Below, one piece after another: positions 28,706 through 38,640 of a stretch of 64,000 bases of DNA; position 1 is the stretch's first letter; every line of letters begins with the position of its first letter. Location: positions 53,213,228 to 53,277,227 of the forward strand of contig OX235275.1 of NCBI GenBank assembly GCA_944472155.2, read 5' to 3'. Both the position numbers and the translations under genes were made by a program. Source of the DNA: Trichobilharzia szidati (Eukaryota; Platyhelminthes; Trematoda; Strigeidida; Schistosomatidae). The notes under the pieces were generated by a model. The model was not told the origin of the DNA. It was given only the letters and a program-made list of their open reading frames with translations, and made no database searches.

Positions 28706-29601
28706 TGCAAATTTCACCCAGATCACGTATTTCAATACTGTCTGGATAATGGATTGATAGGATGTACTCGTATATGTAGTTGTGGTGCTTCAATGAGCCT
28801 GCAACCGTATTCACAGGTCATTGATGGATATATATTTAGATGTACGGAGTGTAGGAAACGAACAAGTGTTCGTACTGGTAAGTGACACTCTCAGTTAATT
28901 GTCTTCTAGGAACTTTCTTTGCTAAATCGAAACTTTCTTTGACGAATATACTGTTTCTTTGCCATTACTGGATTTTGAAGTCCGGAGTGAGGTCAACTGC
29001 CGCTCAGACAGAAAATACGTTGACGTCAACTGTGCAGTGGTTTCAGTTTTGTCGAGATTTAGCATCATGGAAAATGAACAATATTACACAAGTGTTGGGA
29101 GGAGTCGGTGTTATCATTCACATCGACGAAACAGTGCTTATAAAGAAGAAATACAATCGCGGACGTGCTAGAGCTAACAACGTTTGGGTATTGGGAATTT
29201 ATGACACCCAAATTCAGAAAGGATTCATTGAACTTATTCCAGACAGGAGTGCCGACACTCTTCTGCCTATTATTCAAAGACTCGTTTTGCCTGGCACTAC
29301 TATACACACGGATGAATGGGCAGGATATAACCGATTATCGGATTTAGGATATATACACAACCGAGTTAACCATTCCGATGATTTCGTCGATCCCAGAACA
29401 GGCACTCATACTAATTCAATAGAGGGTTTCTGGGGAAGATTAAAAAATAGAATAAGAGCAATAAATGGCTCTCAAAACCAAGTTATTTTTAGTCACCTGG
29501 ATGAAAACATGTACAGAAATTGGTTTAATTTAAAAAGTGACACTTCCCATTATAACTGGGACATATTTTTATCTCATGTCAGAGAAAAATGCCCTGTTTA
29601 A
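28706..29601 (+). CDS. Merlin transposase (DDE, ISXO2-like), with 32-nt intron
   Basis: Exon 1 is open from 28706 to 28877 and encodes a zinc-ribbon: YCLDNGLIGCTRICSCGASM and YIFRCTECRKRTSVRTG. The intron 28878-28909 (GTAAGT...TTCTAG) restores the frame to GTFFAKSKLSLTNI. The catalytic triad fits D (HIDET, codon 29125), D (HTDEWAGY, codon 29311) and E (HTNSIEGFWGRLK, codon 29422). About 287 residues, stop at 29599. A TGA at 28703 lies just upstream and no Met precedes the zinc-ribbon, so the true start is unresolved; a short N-terminal exon or an inactivating change is possible. Confidence 0.85.
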
Positions 29602-29670
29602 TGTTTTTTCATGCTTTTTTACGTAAATTTTTGTGCAAAATTCCTCATTTTTCTGATTGGTCGGCTCAAG

Positions 29671-29718
29671 GTCACTCGTGCGTTCGCATTTCTTGGGACG
29701 CTATTGTAGAACTTTGCC
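29671..29718 (-). repeat. Merlin right terminal inverted repeat
   Basis: Reverse complement reads GGCAAAGTTCTACAATAGC, GTCCCAAGAAATGCGAACGC, then ACGAGTGACCTTGAGCCG. The motif GACCTTGA...CCAATCAG is shared with the MITE at 47595. Confidence 0.8.
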
Positions 29719-29839
29719 AAAAGCACATAAGTTAGCTAAGAATGCTCTCTTTTAACAACCATCCTGGTAGGTGTTCATGAGTACACCTGAACGAAGTCCA
29801 GCTGGTACAACCCATGTACTTAGTACCACAGGAACAAGT

Positions 29840-30085
29840 GGAGAAGAACGAAAATTAGTCATCAACTTACTTTATTAGCACATCATTACTTCTGATCACG
29901 TATTATCAACAAAGACTTCATTCAAAGTCACTCATAAAGTACGATCAAGCTATTCCAAAGAATTTCGCCTGGACCATATTCGTACAGACGAAGCTTTAAC
30001 AATCTATTGGGAAAAAACCGGAAACTCTGTGTTCCAATACGTTTTATCCAGCCTCTTTTACTCTCCTGAATTTTTTTACAATAAA
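29840..30085 (+). pseudogene. PLE endonuclease C-terminal scrap
   Basis: The plus strand encodes HIITSDHVLSTKTSFKVTHK, VRSSYSKEFRLDHIRTDEAL, TIYWEKTGNSVFQYV. The spacing SFKV-HKVR...R...EAL-I...P-VFQ-V follows the conserved PLE C-terminus (compare 25733-25924). Short and without flanking PLE parts. Confidence 0.5.
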
Positions 30086-30304
30086 CTCTATGTTATCCTT
30101 TTATTTTAGTAATGCATTTCCAACCCTCTGTTCTCTTTTGTATCCTAACGATTATTTCTATATAATTATTCAACACTTATTTGTCAATTCTCTCGATTAC
30201 GTAAGATTACTCAGTGTTTTTCACACACACTGTTATTTCTTATACACATGGATTTATCTTTCAATGGAGAACTGACAATAACCTCTGTCTGACCTTTGTT
30301 ATCA

Positions 30305-30356
30305 GTTAACATGGTGAAATCCTGTAACCAGTCAATCAAATCCCTACAAACCAATA
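30305..30356 (+). mobile_element. hammerhead SINE tail
   Basis: GGTGAAATCCTGTAACCAGT, CAATCAAATCCCTACAAACC, AATACATAA. Only the last 50 bases, directly next to the 3' end of a minus-strand PLE. Confidence 0.65.
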
Positions 30357-30963
30357 CATAAATGTAGCGAAAATATTCATTCAGACATCTATAAAACACA
30401 AAATGAATGAGCAAAGAAGAATATCCTTTTCGATAATTTCCTCTTCTCGCTCTACAATTATATGAATATGTTTATATACATAGAATATTCTAGATTAGTC
30501 GTCAGTAACAATATTAGTGTTTTTTAAATAATATCGATTTGTAAAGTAAGATCACAATGGAATTACAGTTCACTAAAGATGCTTAAATTATAATAATATT
30601 AAAAACAGAATATCAACTAAAATTAGGAAAATTCCACAAAAATTCAGGATCATTCAAACCTAGATAGCCAAGGTAAGGATAATGTCTGAACTAACTTCTT
30701 TTTGGATACACAAATTAGGCTTGTTAATATGGATCCCAACAGCCAGCCTCAGCAGTATTTAGTTATCGAACTCTTAAGGCGAAAGTGAGATTCGTAGGTA
30801 TGAGGCAAATGACCCTGAAAGCCTGCTTAACGTCAATCTATTGTTCTGTATCCACAATATGAGATAGAATAGCGCTGCGAATAGATTTTGTTTGTCCTTT
30901 GCTTAACCGCACAGGGTGATGTTCGGAAATTCGACGAGAAACACGCCTAATTGTACGGCCTAT

Positions 30964-31321
30964 TGTTATGTATGAGATATTATGAGGACCTTGTAGACTA
31001 CGAGCGAATCTAACTAGTGCGCTGGCTAATCTGTCCTAATCGCACGTCAACAACAACAACAATACCGCCGGGCACGCAAGGCAAAGAAAGAAGACTGGAC
31101 GTTGATACGAGAGCTTTTACTGTCTCTAACAGCAGTCGAAATGTTAAACAAAAACTCCGTATTTATACAGTTAGGAAAATCAGTGTCACATTTTAAAAAT
31201 ATTAACAAACCATGGGAATTCAGTAATTAAAATCAATAATCACGCAGATGCGGGAAATCAATGATTATGCAAGTGTGCGAAATAAATAATGAATATTAAT
31301 GAGTCACCTGTGTATATATCA
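30964..31321 (-). mobile_element. solo LTR, second family, CCTAT target duplication
   Basis: It starts TGTTATGTATGAGATATTAT and ends GTGTATATATCA. CCTAT stands on both sides (30959-30963, 31322-31326). Read on the minus strand it has TGTATAAATACGGAG (TATA-like) and pairs TG...CA ends. No similarity to the 303-344-bp LTR family elsewhere here. A 5-bp duplication fits BEL/Pao or Gypsy; not resolved. Confidence 0.85.
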
Positions 31322-31322
31322 C

Positions 31323-31826
31323 CTATGCAACTAACTGGCCCCACAGGAGCAGTCCAATTGGTAGATACATACACATAGAAGAGGCGAAATTAGGCAGTTG
31401 TGTTAGTGTCTTGCTGATGTTGTCCCCAAGGAACTGCATTTGTAAGAATAAGGCCTTTTTTGGAACTGTTGGTACCTTGAGCTGCCTTGATTTTTGATTC
31501 ATATTCTTATCAATAAACTTTTCTGGATAACCATTTTCACTCAGCAACCGTTTAATATTATTAAATTCCTCATCAAAACATTCATCCGAGCAGATTGCTC
31601 TTTCCCTGTGAACCAAGCACTTTATCAGATTGCGTTTGTATTTCAAGGATACGAAGCTGAAAAAATGAGTATACTGACCAGTTGACGTAGGTTTTCTATA
31701 AACACTTCTTCTTATTGCACCATCCTCTTTTCTGGTCATAAGGACGTCTAGAAATGAAATACTAAAGTCGTTTCCTTTCTCAATAGTAAAATTTCTTGCA
31801 GGATGAACCTCGTAAAATTTGTCCAT
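31323..31826 (-). pseudogene. PLE RT C-terminus and connector
   Basis: Frame reads FTIEKGNDFSISFLDVLMTR, KEDGAIRRSVYRKPTSTGQY, THFFSFVSLKYKRNLIKCLV, RLLSENGYPEKFIDKNMNQK, and ends where the LTR was inserted. SFLDVL...R-VYRKPT----Y is the PLE block following the YMDD box. It is shorter in the connector than the copy at 1952 (an internal deletion after LGDNISKTLTQ). Confidence 0.8.
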
Positions 31827-32004
31827 GCCGGGTGTTCTTTGCTTTCATCCTCATTTTTCATAATCAAAAATACATCATCCATGTACCGATAATAGAATTC
31901 AAGTTCATCAGTAACATCTTTCTAGTTCCGTAGGGAAAATATCGCCTAGAACGGGTCCTATTGGTGACCCCATTGCCACACCATCGATTTGTCTATATAG
32001 TTCC

Positions 32005-32165
32005 TAGTTACTTGAATATCAATGAGATGTTCACTTGTGACTGGCTATACTCAGCTAGGTAGTTAGTTACCTGGGGTTCTAGTGGGAAGCCGTGACCAGT
32101 GGGATGCAGCTGGGAGTACTGGACATCTGTTTCGTCCCAGTTTCAAACTCTTCGTCAGTACATAC
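32005..32165. mobile_element. hammerhead SINE fragments, head to head
   Basis: 32005-32105 is a plus-strand leader (TGAATATCAATGAGATGTTC, TTCTAGTGGGAAGCCGTGAC). 32106-32165 is a minus-strand hammerhead region (GGGAGTACTGGACATCTGTTTCG...CTTCGTCAGTACATAC). The two parts are in opposite orientation, like a 5' inversion. Confidence 0.65.
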
Positions 32166-32439
32166 TCATGGCCCCACGAAAGGGAGAGCCAACCCTAGTA
32201 TCTTCAGGTTACGTGACCAAACTTAATCTTATGTTAACTAACACCACTCGACGCGAAAGTCGGTGGTTTGGCATCAGTAATAAGTGACCAAACCATCTCA
32301 CTAGATGTAGCATCACAACCCTATGGAACAGTCTACATCTGTCCTCATTATTACTCACCATATTATACTAGTTAGCACGATAGGCAGTACGCAAATACCT
32401 GTGATGAAATACAGCTAGGCTCTTCAAGTATTTCACTTC

Positions 32440-32580
32440 TAATTTTAACCACGAATCGATATCATTTAGAGAACCATTGAAAACCAACATGGAGTACTGG
32501 ACAGCTGTTTCATCAGCAGCACACACACATTACCCCACTGGGGACCGAACCCAGGTTTTCTAACACCACATCAATCCGTA
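32440..32580 (-). mobile_element. hammerhead SINE fragment, inverted
   Basis: ATTTAGAGAACCATTGAAAACC, GGAGTACTGGACAGCTGTTTC, GGGACCGAACCCAGGT (B box in reverse). Most of the CTGATGA box is deleted. Confidence 0.6.
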
Positions 32581-32819
32581 CTCAAACTTTAAATCTCTAA
32601 ACAGTTTGGACATGCCTTCCTGTTTTTGGCCAGTTTTTTTCTGAATACTTGCGGTGTGTGTTAACACTACACACAGGTCAGTGCTGTTTAGCATTCATCA
32701 AAAGGTGATGAATCAAGCATCGGATTATTCGATACAAATAATCAGTCAGACAAAATTTTTACATTAATATTTATTCGTCTGGCTAACTAGTGTGTTTACG
32801 AAATATTAGTTTACAACAG

Positions 32820-32945
32820 GATTGTACATTTGTATGTATGTGCGTCTGTATGAGTGTGTGCGTGTGTATATGTGTATGAAATCGATACGATAATGTGTGG
32901 TTATAAACTGTTAGTCATATGTGTGTATGTACACACACACACACA
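32820..32945. repeat. GT/CA microsatellites
   Basis: TGTGTGCGTGTGTATATGTG near 32856-32876 and (AC)n at 32932-32944. Confidence 0.7.
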
Positions 32946-33149
32946 AATAAATACAGATTATCGATTGGAAATAATATAAATTATACTAATAATAGAAGTT
33001 AGTGTCCATATATGTCAAACATATGGTATTATAAATTATACAGATATGTTTTGGAGTTACTGACTCATTTTAACACACTGTACTACTAAAATGTACAAAC
33101 TATGAATCACAGTTACTTTGTTTTTTTTTTTTTACTTGTTTCCGTTCCG

Positions 33150-34555
33150 AGTGAAATTTACAAGGCTTTAAGCTTGAAATCATAATACAGTCTCTAGTTT
33201 AGATAGAGGAGCCAAATATGTTCGGTGTGCCTTCCTTGATTACACATCTGCATTTGACTCTGTACCTAGGTCTCTTTTGCTAAGTAAGCCTGCTGCAACA
33301 CAGAGTGAGAGCTGGACAAATAAGTGGTTGCATTCCTATTTTTCTGATAGGAAGCAGTATACTGTCTACAATGGAAAGTCCTCCACTACCTCACTTACTT
33401 TAGCTGGTGTTCCTCAAGGTGCTGTTCTTTCTCCTTTTCTGTTTTCTTTTTTCTTATATAACTTGCCCCATTCTGATGCAGCCACTTTTGTCAAGTGTGC
33501 TGATGACCTGTCTGTCTCTATGTCTGTCAACTCTCAGTCAGATTGTTCCAAATTAAATAACTCTCTTGGAAATTAGTCAGTGGTCCTCTTCAAACGGTCT
33601 TAAGCCGAATCCGTCTAAATGTCAGGTAGTCAATTTCACTTTCAGACGAAAACGTGATCTACAACAACTAGCTAGCTCACATGGCCCCACTATCATTGAC
33701 GCATAGAGGTTGAAATTACATCTAATGTCAAGTACCTTGGATTGAGTATTTCCTCCGATCTTTCCTGGTCCTCCCACATCTTGCTAGTTAGTAGAAAGAT
33801 GTTTCGCTTAACGTTCTACGTTAGGAAGTAAAGGCAGTCTGGTATAAAGCAGTCTTTGCTTTCTCAGTTTGTCAACTCTTGTATTCTAACCATCCCTCTT
33901 TACTGCTCTCCATTAATCTTTCCTGGACTACTTAAGAAAGATTTTGCTTTGCTGAGAAGGGCACTAAAAGCCGTTAGTAGGGCAAGTGGGATTTCGTTAA
34001 ACCAACCTGTTAACACCATTGTGCACAGACACATAATGTCATGTAAGAAACTAGCGAATTCTATATTGTCAGACCCCGAACATCCTCTCTATACGCATCT
34101 CTCTCCTTGCATTTCATCTGGTAGAACTAGAAGCAACTATAGGAAGCTATATGCCAGGACTACGAAGTACAAAACTCCACAATAACTTATCTGGCACAGC
34201 TGTTGTGTGATGAGAAATCCGTTAGGTATGACATGATCAACTTACTGCGGCACTCTAACAAATAGTTCCCATTAGCTTTTGTTCTCCTTTCTTTGTTACT
34301 ATTATATTGTTGCTCACATATTCTATTACAGACTAATTTTATATTCCATATCCTGTGGTGCATTGTTTAAATATGTGAATGCAATGCTGTTCTTTTTTAT
34401 TTCTTTTATTTTTCTTTCTTTTTGTTGTTACTTTTTATTTTTAAAATCTTATAAAATTTATGAGGTAATTAGATGCAATATTGTAATGCACGCTGAAAAT
34501 TCCATACCTGTACCACAAATACTGTTTGGAATAAAGCTATTATTATTATTAAAAA
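33150..34555 (+). mobile_element. CR1-type LINE, 3' half, with its own 3' tail
   Basis: The reverse transcriptase region is followed by an AT-rich 3' untranslated part that ends GCTGAAAATTCCATACCTGT, ACCACAAATACTGTTTGGAA, TAAAGCTATTATTATT at 34493-34550. That end is the part shared with tRNA-headed SINEs at 4531, 24290 and 51008. Motifs resemble schistosome CR1 elements (SR1/Perere type); exact family not determined. Confidence 0.8.
33195..34190 (+). pseudogene. CR1-type reverse transcriptase, two frameshifted blocks
   Basis: Block 1 reads LDYTSAFDSVPRSLLLSKPA (motif A with catalytic Asp), YFSDRKQYTVYNGKSSTTSL, AGVPQGAVLSPFLFSFFLYN (motif B) and VKCADDLSVSMS, where the catalytic Y-A-D-D has become C-A-D-D (33496-33507). 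Block 2 reads EVEITSNVKYLGLSISSDLS and SQFVNSCILTIPLYCSPLIF, LLKKDFALLRRALKAVSRAS, the CR1 thumb and C-terminal region. Stops between blocks. Confidence 0.85.
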
Positions 34556-34622
34556 ATTTTGGAGTTTCAGTAGCTGTCAGGTTGCTGGCGCCACACCCTA
34601 CCTTCCTTTTTCCCTAGGCATA
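34555..34622 (-). mobile_element. RTE-tailed SINE scrap
   Basis: Minus strand: GGGAAAAAGGAAGGTAGGGT, GGCGCCAGCAACCTGACAGC, TACTGAAACTCCAAA. The AAGG-AGG...GCCAGCAACC and GCTACTGAAACTTCAA blocks match the SINE body at 28085 and 61855. Confidence 0.45.
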
Positions 34623-34725
34623 CTAAATACTACTACTACTGTGGCACTTGCTAATATGATATGATTTATCAGTAGTATATGAACGCAGATTGATAGGAAG
34701 TTGCTAAAACTGAAAACAACATTTT

Positions 34726-34918
34726 AAGTGTTTTTATTCCTCAAATCTGGATTTAGCACTTACGTCGTGGTTCAGGTTAAAACTTGAGGCGACAAGATAT
34801 GTCTATGATAATAAAGTGTTCTCGTATGGTCGGTGATTTTCTGAAGGTTAGAAAGAAGTCTTGAGATTATTTCCCGATCACAACGTAAGCTAAATCCAGA
34901 TTTGAGGAGTAAACACTT
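34726..34918. repeat. long inverted repeat, MITE-like
   Basis: AAGTGTTTTTATTCCTCAAA, TCTGGATTTAGCACTTACGT at 34726-34765 is the near-perfect reverse complement of 34883-34918. The spacer is about 117 bases with no coding potential. No clear target duplication was found. Confidence 0.65.
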
Positions 34919-35038
34919 CTGGTTCCATAGCCATTGACTTAAAATGTTTCTTTCAATTTTGGCTACTTCATATCAACCAGCCTCCATATACTACTGACAA
35001 ATCTTGTCAGTAGCACCCAACACAGTAATAATAATAAT

Positions 35039-35085
35039 AACAGTTGTTTTGTCATTGTTTGGGACTCTTCATCGGTACGTTTAGG
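35039..35085 (-). mobile_element. hammerhead SINE scrap
   Basis: CAGTTGTTTTGTCATTGTTTG, GGACTCTTCATCGGTACG is the reverse complement of the SINE hammerhead region with the CTGATGA box read as CCGATGA. Confidence 0.5.
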
Positions 35086-35149
35086 ATGAAACCAAGGAAT
35101 TTAACTTGAAAATTAATTTCTTTTTTGTCACAGAAAATAAAAAAAAGAT

Positions 35150-35880
35150 TTCTTTCCTTTATTATTATTGTTCTCTTGGGTTCCTAGTGGAACATAGGGC
35201 TTCAACTACACGTCTCCACTTGCTTCTGTCTTCTGCTGTATTTTTCACCTGCATCCATGTTAGTCCATACTGTTTCAGTTCCTCTTCACACGATCTCCTC
35301 CATGTCACCCTTGGACGTCCCACTCGCCGCTTCCCTTTCAGGTTCCACTCGAGCAATGGCCTGACACGCGATGTCACCCAGTGGCCTTCTCAGCGAGTGT
35401 CCAATCCATCTCTACTTTCTCCTGCATATTTGTTGAGCGACTGGTTCTTGTTTTGTTTCTTCCCATAGTTTCTTGTTGGTGATTCTTTCCGGCGGCCATC
35501 TGATCTTCAGTAGTATAGAGCGAAGACAGTTGTTGATAAAGGTCTGCAACAGGCTGTTGGAAATATTCTTTGTGACCCGCCAAGTTTCTGATCCGTATAG
35601 CAAAACTGACTGACTTGACGTTTGTATTGAAAATCGGAATTTTGTTGTTGATGCTGAGTTGAGTGACAGTGGAAGATTTCCAGATTGGTTTCAGGTTGAT
35701 GAATGTGTTTCTCGCCTTTCCGATTCTCAATTTGACATCCTCATCCGTTCCTCCTGTAGTTGAGACAATGCTCCCTAGATAAGTGAATGCGGTGACCTCT
35801 ATCAAATTCCTTCCGTTGATGGTGATTGGCGCTGGATGTTGCTGCTGCTGTTGTTGTTGTTGGTTGCTTAAGGATAATGT
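35150..35880 (-). mobile_element. RTE-type LINE 3' half, inverted, well preserved
   Basis: Minus strand: MIEVTAFTYLGSIVSTTGGT, DEDVKLRIGKARNTFINLKP, IWKSSTVTQLSINNKIPIFN, then LLYGSETWRVTKNISNSLLQ-equivalent in the next frame (35603-35412), EWNLKGKRRVGRPRVTWRRS and the tail CCACTAGGAACCCAAGAGAA. Close relative of the copy at 18005-18500. Confidence 0.85.
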
Positions 35881-36099
35881 AATACTCCCATATCATGAAT
35901 TAAAAAGTCGATCTGAATGCAGAATATTTTATTCAATGAATACTCTTCTGATTCTAACAGTTACAAAATACAGTATTTATGATTGTACCAATAACCAGTT
36001 ATGTGGTGGACACATTTTTCTAAGTAAAACGACAGATTATTTGTAGGGTGACGAAACGTGCTGGGCTAAATGCTATCAAAATATATTGTGAAATGCAAG

Positions 36100-36376
36100 A
36101 TGGGAATGGGGATTAGTCATACTAGGTTTTAGACAATATGGGGAAGAAAAATAGACAAAGTAGTTCAAGATTGTCAAACATGTCTGATGAGCATCTAGTT
36201 CAAGAAACAACAGCCACAAAGAGATGAAAGATTAACTTTCAGTGAGAAACAACCAATCAGAAGACTGTGTTTTTCTGCTAACAATAATCTATAATGATGT
36301 ACATGAAAATCTATAAATATGTGTAGATTTCCTTGATAAACGATCTGTTGCCTAGCCCTTGTCTTCTGTTGTTACA
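36100..36376 (+). mobile_element. LTR retrotransposon remnant: integrase scrap plus LTR end
   Basis: 36155-36215 encodes GRKIDKVVQDCQTCLMSI, resembling the end of the HHCC zinc-binding part of retroelement integrases (C--C). From about 36218 the sequence matches the last 155 bases of the solo LTR family (CACAAAGAGATG, AACAACCAATCAGAAG, CTATAAATATGTG, TGATAAACGATCTGTTGCC) and ends at TTGTTACA (36376). The joint shows a deleted element. Confidence 0.55.
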
Positions 36377-36489
36377 ATAGTATTCATTCAACGAGAAGAT
36401 ATGAAGACTTCGATGAATAGTTCTAATTTAGTCAATCTTATCATAACAGTTTCAGCCATTATATATACAACACTACAAAGAAGACACTG

Positions 36490-36760
36490 CGAAGTGGTCG
36501 AGCTATATCGTGAATTGGTAGAAGTTGCCGTTCATGGACTGGCCATTGGATCGAGTCCCAATTGCTCACCTTGTAACCAGAAGGTCCTGGGTTCGAACCC
36601 CTGTGTTGAAGAATCCTAAAACTAGGCTGACGAAATGGCTGTCTAGTACTCTCTGATGGTTTTCCAATGGTTCTCTAACTGATGTCGGCTCATCATGATG
36701 AACCAATCCTGTAACCAATCAATCAAATCCCCTGCAAATCAATACCTGAATAACGATTTT
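36490..36760 (+). mobile_element. hammerhead SINE, body and tail
   Basis: GAATTGGTAGAAGTTGCCG, CATGGACTGGCCATTGGATC, GGTCCTGGGTTCGAACCCC (B box), a degenerate hammerhead GAAGAATCCTAAAACTAGGC, TGACGAAATGGC, and the tail CCTGTAACCAATCAATCAAA. Confidence 0.75.
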
Positions 36761-36875
36761 AACCTTATCAAATTTCAAACCATTACTGATTCTTTTTTGC
36801 ACATTAGAAACCCCTTCTAAGTGATTATATTAATTAATACTCAGTTATAGACTGCTGTACTTCTTTTGGTAAATA

Positions 36876-37189
36876 TGTGGTAAGAGATGGTTGCTAGCCA
36901 AATCGGTAGACAGTAATTGACGTCAATGTTTATGTCTCAAATATTAGCCATGTGAAAACAAGGTCAAAGACGGACAGCAGACTTTGCATAGGCGGATACA
37001 GTTAGCAGATAGATGATCTGACACAGCCACAAAGAGATGCAAGGTTAACTTTCTGTGAGAAACAACCAATCAATAGGCTGTATTTTCTACTAACAATAAT
37101 CTACAATAATGTACATCAAAATCTATAAATATGTGTTGATTTTCCTTAAATAAACGATCTGTCGCCTGGCTCATCCTTTTGTCGTTACA
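36876..37189 (+). mobile_element. solo LTR with AATA target duplication
   Basis: It starts TGTGGTAAGAGATGG and ends CTTTTGTCGTTACA, TG...CA. AATA flanks it on both sides (36872-36875, 37190-37193). It carries CTATAAATATGTG and TAAATAAACGATCTG near the right end, so the sense strand is plus. Same family as 20723-21066 and 51212-51514. Confidence 0.85.
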
Positions 37190-37329
37190 AATATAAATAC
37201 GACTGTACAACATTTGAAGACGAATTCGTCAATGAAGGAAACTTTCTCCACTGATGAATAGTCTTACAATTTCTTATTATCATTAGTAATAAATTTGAGT
37301 AGTTTCCTAGTATCAGTATAAATGGAAAA

Positions 37330-37925
37330 TATTGACCGTTGCTCTAGGAACTTGATTATTCGTGCTCACTCGAGAAAGCCTCTCACTATGACTAAGTAAA
37401 GGTGTAGTGATAACCATCATCAACAGTTCAATATTGGACCATCTGGTGCAAACCAGCCGGCCACAAAGCCAGCCAGCCAGCATGGAAGAATCCTTCTCTA
37501 TAATCTACCGGATGCCTAATAAATTGCCAAAATCATCGAAGCACCCCATGCTCCAAATAGAAGAGACTATTGCAATTCGCCTCAAACAACCAGTGCTATG
37601 TGTTCAAAAGAAGCAAGTGCAGCCAGCCACTACTACTGCCATGGCAGGCCTTCAGTAGAGACTGTAAATTCATGAATTTGTAATATTGTCTTTCCTAATT
37701 TTTCTGACATTCAGCTTATTTTTATGTTGGTGCTATTGAGCTGTAATCTATCAATATTATTGATCCGATGTTAATTAAACAACATTAATGTTGATCATAA
37801 CACTAATTCATTCATTCATTATGTATTTATATAACTGTAGAGCGTGATGATGAAGGCGTTATCGAAAAGAGTACTCTTTGTTCAGTATCCATTCTTTTGA
37901 AAAACATTTTAATGGGCATTTTTAA
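37330..37925 (+). mobile_element. 5'-truncated PLE, C-terminus and 3' end
   Basis: Coding part at 37407-37658, followed by an AT-rich 3' region that ends GTAGAGCGTGATGATGAAGG, CGTTATCGAAAAGAGTACTC, TTTGTTCAGTATCCATTC. This end resembles that of the first PLE (2878-2935). Confidence 0.75.
37407..37658 (+). pseudogene. PLE endonuclease C-terminus
   Basis: Open frame: MEESFSIIYRMPNKLPKSSK, HPMLQIEETIAIRLKQPVLC, VQKKQVQP. SFSIIYR-P-KLPKS----L-I-E-IAIR---P-LCVQK is the shared PLE C-terminus. Upstream residues are not PLE-like, so the frame start is not meaningful. Confidence 0.7.
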
Positions 37926-38640
37926 TCAGTTAAAATTCGATATTATTTGAAGAATGCTAGAATGAAGGGTACACATTAAAAACAAGCATTGTGACTACTA
38001 AACTCTTTGGATAAATATCGGAGGAAATAGAAAAGAAGGGTAGTGGGTGGGGGGAAGGAGCCATTTGAAGAGGAGCAGAAGAGATTTTAATTTAAGCTTG
38101 TCTATCATAGATAGGGAAAAGACCCGGGACGCTAAGTTCTAATTTAATCTATCATTTCATCCAATGTCTGCCGAGGAAGTGAAACTCACCTTACCTGATC
38201 TTAGGTCCTAGTTGCGCATATACCGTCTCAACTCTTCGTGTGATTAAAGTTACGCATAGGGCGTGTGTTAAGCCGTGTTATTCTACGAATTTGAGAACAT
38301 TCACCAGTCTGATCCAGAATGAGTGAAATCAAATGTGTATAAAATTCGATTTTATCCCACTTGGTAGATGCTGGACATTGCAATGACGTTAATACAGTCT
38401 TTAAGCTTCTAAACCGCATTCCGTAGTCATCATTTCACAGTCACCGTTTGCCTACGTCTTGAGGCTGTTGTTATAAGATCGACTAAACTAGGACTATGCA
38501 TCGAAGTCTTCACTTCATACCTTCTCTTTAAAATGAATACTAGTTTGTACTGGTCAGTCATCAGACATGTTTCACAATCCTGAACTTGTAGAGTACTCAG
38601 CTATATGATTGTACACTTTTCTATGCTCTAATGTACAATA
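37926..38640. other. no gene recognised upstream of the H2A copy
   Basis: No histone-type promoter spacing or second histone gene is evident. GTAGAGTACTCAGCTATATG, ATTGTACACTTTT (38587-38621) recurs imperfectly at 39313-39348, so the H2A copy lies between two direct copies of a short repeat. Confidence 0.4.

Larger units (their letters stand above)
28583..29718 (+). mobile_element. Merlin DNA transposon, near complete
   Basis: Ends start GGCGAAGTTC and finish GAACTTTGCC as inverted repeats that extend imperfectly for about 45 bases. AAAAGCAT (28575-28582) and AAAAGCAC (29719-29726) form an 8-bp target duplication with one mismatch, the size known for Merlin (8-9 bp). Merlin is the eukaryotic relative of IS1016/IS1595 transposons and was described from S. 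mansoni among others. The transposase spans most of the 1136 bp. It is the youngest-looking element in the window, perhaps recently active. Confidence 0.9.
30357..31990 (-). mobile_element. PLE, same subfamily as 739-2965, split by an LTR
   Basis: Read on the minus strand it runs from the RT motif B remnant (IDGVAMGSPIGPVL at about 31990-31940), YMDD at 31885-31874, connector and endonuclease remnants to the 3' end near 30357. A 358-bp LTR sits at 30964-31321; removing it and one copy of CCTAT restores continuous PLE sequence aligned with 2300-2360 of the first copy. Confidence 0.85.

Noticed and set aside
28882..28909. Merlin protein beginning at a GTG at 28882
   Set aside because: Those first codons lie inside the predicted intron; the zinc-ribbon upstream joins only after splicing.
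37852..37900. Hammerhead at GTGATGATGAAGGCG...CGAAAAG
   Set aside because: The first core base is wrong and sister copies at 2885 and 42500 do not keep the box; similarity is probably chance.
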